From the NCBI GenBank assembly GCA_964587755.1, contig CAZPMC010000025.1, positions 1-31,066 of the forward strand: 31,066 nucleotides of DNA. The letters run 5' to 3'. A program made the position numbers and the translations under genes. The notes beneath the pieces were generated by a model, which ran no database searches, had not been told where the DNA came from, and worked only from the letters and a program-made list of their open reading frames with translations. This document shows positions 7,341 through 14,452 of this stretch, one piece after another. How positions within the stretch are numbered: position 1 is the stretch's first letter; each line of letters starts with the position of its first letter. The stretch comes from CAZPMC01 sp964587755. GTDB lineage: Bacteria; Bacillota; Clostridia; Acetivibrionales; DTU013.

Positions 7341-9878
7341 ATGAGTGATATGTTTATTTTTATTTTAAATATGAGTATTACAGCAAGTTATGTGATCCTT
7401 TTTGTGATACTTATCAGGCAGCTGCTCAAAAAATCCCCGAAAGTCATTTCCTATGCCATGTGGGGGGTGGCGGCATTCCGCCTTGTATTCCCTTTTTCCT
7501 TCGAGAGTATCTTTAGTCTTATGCCGCGCAGCACAAATAATGCGGTAATTCCCCATGATATTGTCTATCAGCAAAGTCCACAGATTAACAGCGGGGTAGA
7601 AGTAATTGATTCCTATGTAAACAATCCGCTGCCTTCGCCGGTTATTGGGGCAAGTGCAAATCCAATGCAGATTTATACGGAAGTGGCGGCATATATCTGG
7701 GCTTTAGGCATTATTGCAGTGCTTGCTTATAGTATTGTATCTACCTTGATTTTAAAAAGACAGCTAAAAAGTGCGCAATTGGTACATAAGAATATCTATG
7801 AGGCTGAGAATTTGAAAACACCTTTTGTGCTTGCATTTATTAAGCCCAAAATATATTTGCCTATCGGACTTGATGCCTCTGAAAGAAACTATATTCTGCT
7901 ACATGAGCAGACCCATATTAATCGGAAAGACCATATCATAAAAGCATTTGCATTCCTGATATTGTCCATTCACTGGTTTAACCCCCTCGTATGGGTTGCG
8001 TTTATGCTAATGTGCAAGGATATGGAGCTCTCCTGTGATGAAAGGGTACTAAGAGGGATGACTGAGGAAATGAATGAGAATATTAAAAAGCCTTACGCCA
8101 ACTCGTTATTGTCGCTGGCTACAGACAGGCATATCTTAAACGGCAGTCCTCTTGCCTTTGGAGAGGGAAATGTGAAGGGACGGATTAAGAACGTGCTGAA
8201 TTATAAAAAGCCAAGGTTTTGGGTGGTGCTTTTTTCGGTCACTGTCTTATTAGTTGCGGGTATTACACTGCTATCGAATCCTGTTGACAGCGAACAGGAT
8301 TTATCGATGCTTAACATTAAAAACCTTGCAAAGATATCATATCAAAGGAATGAATTGTTAGTCTCACGTGCACCTGGAAAGAACGAAGGCTTTAATGTTT
8401 CTGCGCGGGCGATTGCGGAGTATCTGGATAGTGTTAAATGGACTGAAAAGGTAATGGATTCACCGCTTGAGCTTTCAGCTGATTTGCAAATAGAGTGGAA
8501 TGAGGACCAGGAACTACGGTTTTATGAATCAGAACCCCTTCTGGCGATGGTTCGTATGAATGAAAAGTGGAGATGTTATACAATAGGCCCAAATGACTAT
8601 GAAACAATCATTTCTATTGTTGAAAGGTCAACTGGTCCATCAAGCACGCCAGATGTTTCACAGTCTGGTCCTTCAAGTGCAACGAATGAGGTGGCTTATG
8701 ATACGAGGTATAAAAGGGTAAAAATCAAGCTTCTCTCTGAAATGATGGGATTTAAGGAAGCAAACGAGTTTGAGACAACAGATTTATCAATAGTAGCATT
8801 CATCGATTCAACCATTAAAGCCAGCTTGACACCTGCTCAGGAGGATGATTTGAAGAACAATCATACCAATCAGTATATAATAGAATTGTCTGATGACATT
8901 GGCGGGTACAGCTGCGGACTTTACTACGATACGCTGTATGACAAAGCTTTTGTCGAAAAGGATGGCGGCCTTTATGAGGTGGGAACAGATTTTGCTCGTT
9001 ATATTGATTCACTTTTGGAAAACACAAACGCCAGCTTCTATATTGATGACGATGATTCCTTGGCTTTGTTTGCGAAATATGGATGGAAGATTGATTATCA
9101 GATTAACGCTATGAGTAACAAGCTCAACAACATCACCACCTTAAGCGGTTTTAATCCAAATGCATACTATTTTGCATATAATAACGAGCTTTCAAAGGAT
9201 ATAGGCTTGGACATGAGCGGATATTCCAACAGCGACCACATAGATGTCAGAATTTACAGATTGCATGAGAGCATGCCTCAGGAATTTTATCCGATACAAG
9301 ATTGCAGAGGAATTGTTGTAAAGAGGGACGGGAAAATCATTGGTGCGTTTGTCAGCGCAGGCAGGCATAGTACCTTCAACGCTTGCAGCTTGAAGGGAAG
9401 CAGCTTTGAAAAGGTGACAGGCAAAACCCTTAATCAGTGGTTTGCTGACATGATTAAGGCAGACGACACAGAAGACAGATTATCCAAGATGAGTCCGGAG
9501 CAAGTTATTGAGGAGTACTTCACAGCGTTAAATAATAAAAATACAAATGCAGCAGCTTATTGTATCTCTAAAAAAGCGCTGCTGGGAAGCTTAACAGCCA
9601 ACATGCCAGATGAAGAGTTATTTATCGAGGGAATCGGGTTGCCTTTAACGGATACAGATATAGGGGCAGCATCGAATTTTGACAATTTGAAATCTGCAAA
9701 GCTATTGAAAGCTGAGCTGATTGATGAACTTGATAAAAACAATAAAATTTATAGAGTGACGGTTGATCTTCAATACAGAAAGGAATTGACGATTAGCAGC
9801 GGTGAGCAAATATGGGATTGCCATATGGTTTATGAGTCACCGCAGACGGGATGGAAAATAGAAGGCTTCGGGCATTAA
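7341..9878 (+). CDS. M56 family membrane metallopeptidase (BlaR1-like) with DUF4830/DUF4829-like extracellular domains
   Basis: An 845-residue signal transducer. The first ~315 residues are a BlaR1/MecR1-type M56 peptidase: helices near 5-25, 35-55 and 115-140, the zinc motif HEQTH at residues 188-192, a following ELSCDE, and a last helix near 290-310 (FWVVLFSVTVLLVAGITLL). The remaining ~530 residues should be extracellular and do not resemble the penicillin-binding sensor of BlaR1. One part (LFAKYGWKID ... GKIIGAFVSAG) resembles DUF4830. The last ~120 residues (SPEQVIEEYFTALNNKN ... WKIEGFGH) resemble DUF4829. The signal is therefore probably not a beta-lactam, and no beta-lactamase or PBP gene adjoins. 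The peptidase most likely cleaves the BlaI-like repressor encoded immediately upstream. Confidence 0.85.
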   Translation: MSDMFIFILNMSITASYVILFVILIRQLLKKSPKVISYAMWGVAAFRLVFPFSFESIFSLMPRSTNNAVIPHDIVYQQSPQINSGVEVIDSYVNNPLPSPVIGASANPMQIYTEVAAYIWALGIIAVLAYSIVSTLILKRQLKSAQLVHKNIYEAENLKTPFVLAFIKPKIYLPIGLDASERNYILLHEQTHINRKDHIIKAFAFLILSIHWFNPLVWVAFMLMCKDMELSCDERVLRGMTEEMNENIKKPYANSLLSLATDRHILNGSPLAFGEGNVKGRIKNVLNYKKPRFWVVLFSVTVLLVAGITLLSNPVDSEQDLSMLNIKNLAKISYQRNELLVSRAPGKNEGFNVSARAIAEYLDSVKWTEKVMDSPLELSADLQIEWNEDQELRFYESEPLLAMVRMNEKWRCYTIGPNDYETIISIVERSTGPSSTPDVSQSGPSSATNEVAYDTRYKRVKIKLLSEMMGFKEANEFETTDLSIVAFIDSTIKASLTPAQEDDLKNNHTNQYIIELSDDIGGYSCGLYYDTLYDKAFVEKDGGLYEVGTDFARYIDSLLENTNASFYIDDDDSLALFAKYGWKIDYQINAMSNKLNNITTLSGFNPNAYYFAYNNELSKDIGLDMSGYSNSDHIDVRIYRLHESMPQEFYPIQDCRGIVVKRDGKIIGAFVSAGRHSTFNACSLKGSSFEKVTGKTLNQWFADMIKADDTEDRLSKMSPEQVIEEYFTALNNKNTNAAAYCISKKALLGSLTANMPDEELFIEGIGLPLTDTDIGAASNFDNLKSAKLLKAELIDELDKNNKIYRVTVDLQYRKELTISSGEQIWDCHMVYESPQTGWKIEGFGH

Positions 9879-9920
9879 GGCAAAGGGAGAAGTAGGGAGC
9901 GGTTGAATCAGGAGGGATCC

Positions 9921-9961
9921 AAGAGGGACGGTTCTTGAAAAAGAAAAAAACCGTCTCCCTT
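9921..9961. repeat. Dispersed GGGACGGTTCTT hairpin, copy A
   Basis: Left arm from 9921 (AAGAGGGACGGTT) and right arm ending at 9961 (AACCGTCTCCCTT) form a stem of about 13 bp with one A.C mismatch and one G.U wobble. It stands between the convergent M56 and NagZ-like genes and may stop transcription from either side, although no long T-run follows. The 12-mer GGGACGGTTCTT at 9925-9936 recurs inverted in copies B and C. Confidence 0.7.
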
Positions 9962-9980
9962 GATTGTCCTTTGCTTAACT

Positions 9981-11306
9981 TCATTCCGCTCCAAGAACCT
10001 GTTCTAACCTGTTATTAATCTGCTCTATATCAACATCTTTAATAATTTTATCTGAAATTGCGTATTTCTTTTTTAAAGAAAGAATACGCATAAGGCTTTG
10101 GTCAATTCGTTCCTCCGTAATATCCCCGTTCTCAACTGCTGTTTTCAACGAATTGAATACTTTGATTTCGTTATCATAACCATGGCAAACTACTAGAATA
10201 TCTGAGCCTGCCTTAATTGATTGGACAGCTGCCTCACCAATATCATAGTTTTCTAAAATTGCGCCCATGGTCATATCGTCTGTAATAATTACTCCATCAT
10301 AATTTAAGTCTTCCCGCAAAAGATTTGTTATTATCTTCTCTGACAAGGTGGCAGGATACTTGGAGTCAATCCTGTTATACAGGATATGTGCCACCATAAT
10401 TCCATCTGCATTTTGTTTAATTGCTTCCTTAAATGGCACCAGTTCAAATTCCATCAGGCTGTCTGTATCCTTATCAACGGTTGGTAATCCAATATGGGAG
10501 TCAACTAAGGTATCTCCATGGCCAGGGAAATGCTTTACTACAGAAATGATATTTTGTGATTGAAAGCCTTTCATAGCCTGGATGCCCATTTCGCTTACTA
10601 TTTTCTCATCCGGGCCGAAGGATCTTTCGCCAATAATGGGATTGTCAGGATTGCTGTCAATATCTAAAACCGGTGCAAAGTTTAGATTAAAGCCAAAGGA
10701 TTTTATTTTGTTTCCTATTGCGCTGCCTATTCCAAAGGCAAAATCTTTGTCGTTTTTCTCGCCAATAACACGGCAGGCGGGGGTGTTCATCAATTCCTCT
10801 GGCATTCTGCTGATTTTGCCGCCCTCTTCGTCTATAGCCAGGAAGAGAGGTATTTTATTCTTGCCGTTTGCTGCCTTTAAACCGTTCATTAAATCAAGCA
10901 GCTGGGTGGAATTGGCGATGTTTCGCTTAAATAAAATAAGGCCGCCTACATGGTATTTCTGAATCAGCGCTTTTACCTGCCCGTCCAGCGATTTTCCTTT
11001 AAAGCCGGCAATGAGCAGCTGCCCGATTTTTTCATCAAGTGTCATGTTTTCTATTTGAGCCTCAAGTGGAACAGGTTCTGTTACCGTACCTTCTTCCGGT
11101 TCAGGTTCTTTAGTATCGGGTTCTTCTTCTGTACCTGGTTCTTCTGATGGCTCAGGTTCGTTTGTAAGTTCAGACGTTGTTGGATTTTCTATAGTATTAT
11201 TTTCTCCACCCGGGCTCGGGAACAACTCAGCACAACCGGAGAAGGAAAATAAAGCAAAGCAAATTAACAATAGCAGCAATAAAGATTTTTTAATGATAAT
11301 TCCCAC
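9981..11306 (-). CDS. nagZ: Glycoside hydrolase family 3 lipoprotein, NagZ-like beta-N-acetylhexosaminidase
   Basis: A 441-residue exported enzyme expected to remove terminal N-acetylglucosamine from cell-wall fragments. The N-terminus is a lipoprotein signal with lipobox SFSGC (Cys25). A linker of about 60 residues rich in Glu, Pro and Thr follows, then the GH3 TIM barrel from about residue 85. The NagZ signature KHFPGHGDTLVDSHIGLP carries the His-Asp pair of this subfamily, and the nucleophile is the Asp in IITDDMTMGAI. Only the barrel domain is present, without the second GH3 domain, as in NagZ proteins. The start is uncertain. The sole canonical start is GTG at 11306-11304, and an SD-like AGAGGTGG overlaps it instead of preceding it. 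The gene is single and divergent from the PadR operon. Confidence 0.88.
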   Translation of the reverse strand: MGIIIKKSLLLLLLICFALFSFSGCAELFPSPGGENNTIENPTTSELTNEPEPSEEPGTEEEPDTKEPEPEEGTVTEPVPLEAQIENMTLDEKIGQLLIAGFKGKSLDGQVKALIQKYHVGGLILFKRNIANSTQLLDLMNGLKAANGKNKIPLFLAIDEEGGKISRMPEELMNTPACRVIGEKNDKDFAFGIGSAIGNKIKSFGFNLNFAPVLDIDSNPDNPIIGERSFGPDEKIVSEMGIQAMKGFQSQNIISVVKHFPGHGDTLVDSHIGLPTVDKDTDSLMEFELVPFKEAIKQNADGIMVAHILYNRIDSKYPATLSEKIITNLLREDLNYDGVIITDDMTMGAILENYDIGEAAVQSIKAGSDILVVCHGYDNEIKVFNSLKTAVENGDITEERIDQSLMRILSLKKKYAISDKIIKDVDIEQINNRLEQVLGAE

Positions 11307-11322
11307 CTCTTATAAAATATAA

Positions 11323-11340
11323 CCGGGCTTAAGCCGGGCT
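11323..11340. repeat. Palindrome and direct repeat upstream of the NagZ-like gene
   Basis: GGCTTAAGCC (11326-11335) is a perfect 10-bp palindrome. It extends to CC and GG after one mismatch, and CCGGGCT occurs twice (11323-11329 and 11334-11340). The site lies just upstream of the minus-strand start at 11306, in the spacer of a poor promoter (TATATT on the minus strand near 11314). It could be an operator. Confidence 0.35.
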
Positions 11341-11377
11341 ATGCTATTGGTTTTATTATATCTGAAAAATGATGTGA

Positions 11378-11418
11378 GGGACAGTTCTTCAGTTTTTAAT
11401 AAATTGAAGAACCGTCCC
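11378..11418. repeat. Dispersed GGGACGGTTCTT hairpin, copy B
   Basis: GGGACAGTTCTTCA (11378-11391) and TGAAGAACCGTCCC (11405-11418) are 14-base inverted arms with one mismatch and a 13-base loop. The copy sits between divergent genes, so a terminator role is unlikely. It shares the 12-mer AAGAACCGTCCC with copies A and C. Confidence 0.75.
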
Positions 11419-11438
11419 CCAAAAAATCCCCCAAAAAA
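11415..11438 (+). repeat. Two tandem copies of a 12-bp unit
   Basis: TCCCCCAAAAAA occurs at 11415-11426 and again at 11427-11438, immediately before the TTGACA of the PadR operon. It may be a replication slip at the edge of repeat copy B. Confidence 0.6.
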
Positions 11439-11441
11439 AGC

Positions 11442-11470
11442 TTGACAAATATAATTTACTATTATATATT
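11442..11470 (+). promoter_or_regulatory. Promoter of the PadR-DUF1700-SDR operon
   Basis: TTGACA (11442-11447, exact), a 17-bp spacer and TATATT (11465-11470, 5 of 6). An inverted repeat is centred on the -10 box. Confidence 0.75.
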
Positions 11471-11483
11471 GTTTAGTAGTAAA
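11455..11483. promoter_or_regulatory. Inverted repeat over the -10 box, probable PadR operator
   Basis: TTTACTATTA (11455-11464) and TAGTAGTAAA (11474-11483) are 10-base inverted arms with one mismatch and a 9-base centre covering the TATATT. A smaller related dyad, ATACT ... AGTAT, lies at 11490-11510. The first gene of the operon encodes a PadR repressor, so autoregulation is likely. Confidence 0.55.
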
Positions 11484-11524
11484 GGAAAGATACTATTAAC
11501 TGATCAGTATTGGAGGTGTGGATA

Positions 11525-11845
11525 TTGAATGTTCAATACAAAAAGGGCGTTATCGAGCTGTGCGTTTTGTCGATGTTATACCGCAAGGATTCTTACGGAT
11601 ATGATGTTTCAGAGTATTTATCAAAGCGGATAAACATATCGGACGGAACAGTATATCCAATATTACGCAAACTAAAAAGCGAGGGGCTGTTGACAACCTA
11701 TCTTTCTGAAGAAAGCGGAGGTCCCCCCAGAAAGTACTACAAGATTACTGATTTAGGGCGCAAACAATATCTTGCAGATAAAGCTGAATGGATGAGCTTC
11801 ACCAGGGCAGTAGAAAATATGTTAAAGGAGAATGAAGATGAATAG
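11525..11845 (+). CDS. PadR family transcriptional regulator
   Basis: A short (106-residue) PadR-type winged-helix protein. It opens with the family pattern KKGVIELCVLSMLYRKDSYGYDV, followed by ISDGTVYPILRKLKSEGLL and the wing GPPRKYYKITDLG. Short PadR proteins of this type bind small molecules or respond to envelope stress through a partner. The TTG at 11525 is chosen because GGAGGTG at 11512-11518 lies 6 bases before it. An upstream TTG at 11510 overlaps that ribosome site and is unlikely. The 3' end overlaps the next gene by a few bases, the usual coupling of PadR with DUF1700/HAAS membrane proteins. Confidence 0.9.
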   Translation: MNVQYKKGVIELCVLSMLYRKDSYGYDVSEYLSKRINISDGTVYPILRKLKSEGLLTTYLSEESGGPPRKYYKITDLGRKQYLADKAEWMSFTRAVENMLKENEDE

Positions 11846-12557
11846 AAAAGAATTTATTGAGACTCTTACAAAAAAGTTGCGTGATAATAATATTAACGAT
11901 TTTGAGGAAATAATTGCAGAGTACGAAGAACATTTTGACTTCAAGCTTGCCGATGGGTATTCGGAAGAGGAAATTGCAGCAAAGCTTGGAAAACTTGAAG
12001 AGATTGCTTTGCAATATACACCGGGTAATATTGATAAAAAAACCGGTGGTAAAAAAGCCATAATTATTACCGGGCTCGTATTTGCTGATATTTTTGTTGG
12101 TGCTTTTTTTGCCTTGCTGTTTGCCTGGATTATAGTAATCGGCACATTTACAATTGCATCAGCTACAATAGGCGTGTGCTATATAGGTGGTTTTAACATT
12201 TATTCACTTATCCCGCCTATTCCTTATTGGTGTGGAATTATCTACGCAGTTGTATTTCTTTCTTTAGCTGTACTTTCAGCGGTTGGGACCATATACTGTG
12301 CTTCGTATTGCCGGCAGTTGATGCGTGCCTATGGACGTTTTCACAAAAATTGCATCTCGGCTGCCTCTGGTAAGGCAGTGCTTCCATCATTAGCTGCACA
12401 TCCGCAATTTTCAATGAAGACCCATAGAAAACTTCGCAATATAGCTTTGATTTCGCTGGCTGTTTTTGCAGTAACACTTATTTTAGCTTATATTTTGTCA
12501 GCTATTGCAGCGGGAGCATTTGAATTCTGGCATGAATGGAACTGGTTTATGAAGTAA
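11838..12557 (+). CDS. DUF1700 (HAAS domain) membrane protein, PadR partner
   Basis: About 239 residues. The N-terminal 75 residues are the helical HAAS/DUF1700 region (RKEFIETLTKKL, then FEEIIAEYEEHFDFKLADGYSEEEIAAKLG), a cytoplasmic signalling domain found beside PadR regulators. Four or so membrane helices follow (about 80-105, 110-130, 135-160 and 205-235). AAAGGAG at 11824-11830 is 7 bases before the ATG at 11838, whereas an ATG at 11832 would leave only one base, so the inner start is preferred. It overlaps the PadR gene by 8 bases. The protein probably relays an envelope signal to PadR, but the signal is not known. Confidence 0.85.
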   Translation: MNRKEFIETLTKKLRDNNINDFEEIIAEYEEHFDFKLADGYSEEEIAAKLGKLEEIALQYTPGNIDKKTGGKKAIIITGLVFADIFVGAFFALLFAWIIVIGTFTIASATIGVCYIGGFNIYSLIPPIPYWCGIIYAVVFLSLAVLSAVGTIYCASYCRQLMRAYGRFHKNCISAASGKAVLPSLAAHPQFSMKTHRKLRNIALISLAVFAVTLILAYILSAIAAGAFEFWHEWNWFMK

Positions 12558-12573
12558 GCTGAGGGGGGCAAAT

Positions 12574-13419
12574 ATGAGAACAATAGTTGTAACGGGAGCA
12601 ACCTCGGGTATTGGGTTTGCTGTTTGCCGTGAACTTGCTGCATCAAGATATAGTGTCATCGGGGTTGGACGAAGTGAGGAAAACTGCAGAAAAGCTTCTG
12701 AATGTTTGAAGCAGGATTATCCTGATGTACCCATAGCATTTTTTACCGGCGATCTATCGAGGCAAATGGAGGTTTTGAGGGTTGGCAATGAAATTAGAGA
12801 ATATATCGAAGCTAAATGTCATGGACAGCTTTATGGACTTATAAACAATGCAGGATGCGTAAGAAGCTATTATATGACAACTGAGGATGGCTTCGAGCAG
12901 CAGTTTGCAGTTAATCATCTTGCGGGATTTTTACTAACTTATTATCTAATTGAATATCTGATTAAGTGTAAAGGCAGAATCCTCATAACTTCTAGCGCAT
13001 CGCATAAAAGGATGGAAATGCGTTGGAAGGATATAATGTTTAAGCATGGATACAACCCGCTTTTGGTATATAAGCAATCGAAACTGGCAAATTTGCTGTT
13101 TGCATATGGTATAAACGACAGATTTGCAAATCGTGGAATATCGGCATATGGAATTGATCCTGGACTTGTCAAAACGGATATTGGGTTTAAAGATACAGGT
13201 GGAATTGTAAAACTGATCTGGAAAATGCGGCAGGCGGGAGGAGTATCTGTGGAAGTTCCAGCAAAAATCTACTCTTTTCTACTTAATCAAGTCGAACCTC
13301 CAAAAGGGTTATACTACGACAAGTCAGGGGAAGCTTGCCATAGCAGGCAAGTAACCAAGGAAAATGCTGACAGACTTTGGACATTATCCGAGCAGCTATG
13401 CGGAGTTAATTGGGGGTGA
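12574..13419 (+). CDS. Short-chain dehydrogenase/reductase, retinol dehydrogenase-like
   Basis: A 281-residue NAD(P)-dependent oxidoreductase of the classical SDR fold. It shows the cofactor motif TGATSGIG at residues 7-14, an Arg after beta2 (GVGRSEE) that favours NADPH, the structural NNAG, the catalytic Ser in LITSSASH, and the YKQSK active-site Tyr and Lys. It is the third gene of the PadR operon, 16 bases after DUF1700 with a GAGGGGGG ribosome site. It overlaps the next SDR by a GTGA junction. The RDH-like insertion before the active-site Tyr suggests a bulky hydrophobic substrate, perhaps a lipid or isoprenoid, but this is inference. Confidence 0.88.
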   Translation: MRTIVVTGATSGIGFAVCRELAASRYSVIGVGRSEENCRKASECLKQDYPDVPIAFFTGDLSRQMEVLRVGNEIREYIEAKCHGQLYGLINNAGCVRSYYMTTEDGFEQQFAVNHLAGFLLTYYLIEYLIKCKGRILITSSASHKRMEMRWKDIMFKHGYNPLLVYKQSKLANLLFAYGINDRFANRGISAYGIDPGLVKTDIGFKDTGGIVKLIWKMRQAGGVSVEVPAKIYSFLLNQVEPPKGLYYDKSGEACHSRQVTKENADRLWTLSEQLCGVNWG

Positions 13420-14228
13420 AGGATTTGACGGTACTTATTACAGGCGCTTCGGGCGGACTCGGCAGGGCTTTTGCTCTAGAGTGTGCAGACAGAGGCTTTG
13501 ATATTTTACTCACCGATATTAATGCGGAAGGTCTTGAAAAGGTTAGAAATGGTATATTACGTCAGTATGATGTCCGAGTTTATATAAAACCTTGTGATAT
13601 AACAGATGACAGTGCAGTTGATTGTCTAATTAATTATGCAAAGGAAGTCGGTATCAAGCTGGATATGCTTTTGAATGTTGCAGGTATAGACCATGAGGGC
13701 GGGTTTGCTAAAGTGAGCTTTGACAATATTACAGAAATTCTGCGTGTGAATATTGAAGCTACATTGAGGATGACTTATAAGACTTTATCTATACGCCGGA
13801 AAACGGGGAAGTTTCATATTGTATTTGTGTCCTCTCTTGCTTCGATGTATCCGATGCCTTTAAAAGCAACATATGCGGCATCGAAGAGATTTTTGCTTGA
13901 CTTTTCACTTGCACTCGGTCAGGAGCTTAAAGATGAAAATGTAACTGTACTTGCGCTTTGTCCCGGCGGCATGCCGACAAAAGCTAGTTGCATAGATGCC
14001 ATAGAAGCACAGGGCTTTTGGGGTGAGCTAACAACAAATGCCCTGGAGAAGGTTGCACACAGAACTATATCAAGGGCGTTATACGGAAGAAAGGTATATT
14101 TCCCGGGCACTATAAATCGATTATTTAGTATTGCTGCAAAAATTGTTCCGGTTAGTATAATAACCAGGCTTATTCATAGCCGCTGGCATAAAGCACAGAA
14201 AAGATGGATTGCTAGTCAAAGCACCTAA
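13416..14228 (+). CDS. Short-chain dehydrogenase/reductase (second of the pair)
   Basis: About 270 residues of the classical SDR fold, with TGASGGLG near the N-terminus, an Asp after beta2 (LLTDINAE) suggesting NAD preference, NVAG, the catalytic Ser in FVSSLASM, and YAASK. The C-terminus ends in a basic, hydrophobic segment (LFSIAAKIVPVSIITRLIHSRWHKAQKRW), as in membrane-associated SDRs. The GTG at 13416 overlaps the previous stop as GTGA, indicating translational coupling. A TTG at 13410 would add two residues. The two SDRs differ in predicted cofactor, so they may catalyse successive or opposite redox steps on one substrate. A terminator follows about 95 bases downstream. Confidence 0.87.
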   Translation: MKDLTVLITGASGGLGRAFALECADRGFDILLTDINAEGLEKVRNGILRQYDVRVYIKPCDITDDSAVDCLINYAKEVGIKLDMLLNVAGIDHEGGFAKVSFDNITEILRVNIEATLRMTYKTLSIRRKTGKFHIVFVSSLASMYPMPLKATYAASKRFLLDFSLALGQELKDENVTVLALCPGGMPTKASCIDAIEAQGFWGELTTNALEKVAHRTISRALYGRKVYFPGTINRLFSIAAKIVPVSIITRLIHSRWHKAQKRWIASQST

Positions 14229-14322
14229 GCAAGTAAGTGCCAGTGCTATTCATAAAGTAAGTTTGAATATGAACAAAATCACATAAAGGCAATAAAATAA
14301 TGAATAGAAGTGAAAGGAAACA

Positions 14323-14366
14323 AAAGGAAGCCAAAGAACCCCTTTGGCTTCCTTTGCTTCTTTACT
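14323..14366 (+). terminator. Rho-independent terminator of the PadR-SDR operon
   Basis: AAAGGAAGCCAAAG (14323-14336) pairs perfectly with CTTTGGCTTCCTTT (14342-14355) around a 5-base loop, followed by a T-rich tail (TGCTTCTTTACT). Confidence 0.85.
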
Positions 14367-14389
14367 AATATAGAAGATAATGGTACAAT
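14361..14389 (+). promoter_or_regulatory. Possible promoter of the GT-C glycosyltransferase gene
   Basis: TTTACT (14361-14366, 4 of 6), a 17-bp spacer and TACAAT (14384-14389, 5 of 6), directly after the terminator stem. A strong AAGGAGG at about 14398-14404 follows but has no start codon at the right distance, so its role is unclear. Confidence 0.4.
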
Positions 14390-14452
14390 TTAACTAAAAG
14401 GAGGAAAATATACCAAGAAAAGCAAGAATTCAAGTCAAATTAAATTTGGGGG

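Noticed and set aside
10348..11147. Plus-strand frames within the NagZ-like gene
   Set aside because: They are antisense to a GH3 protein with intact signature motifs, and no promoter or ribosome site is present.
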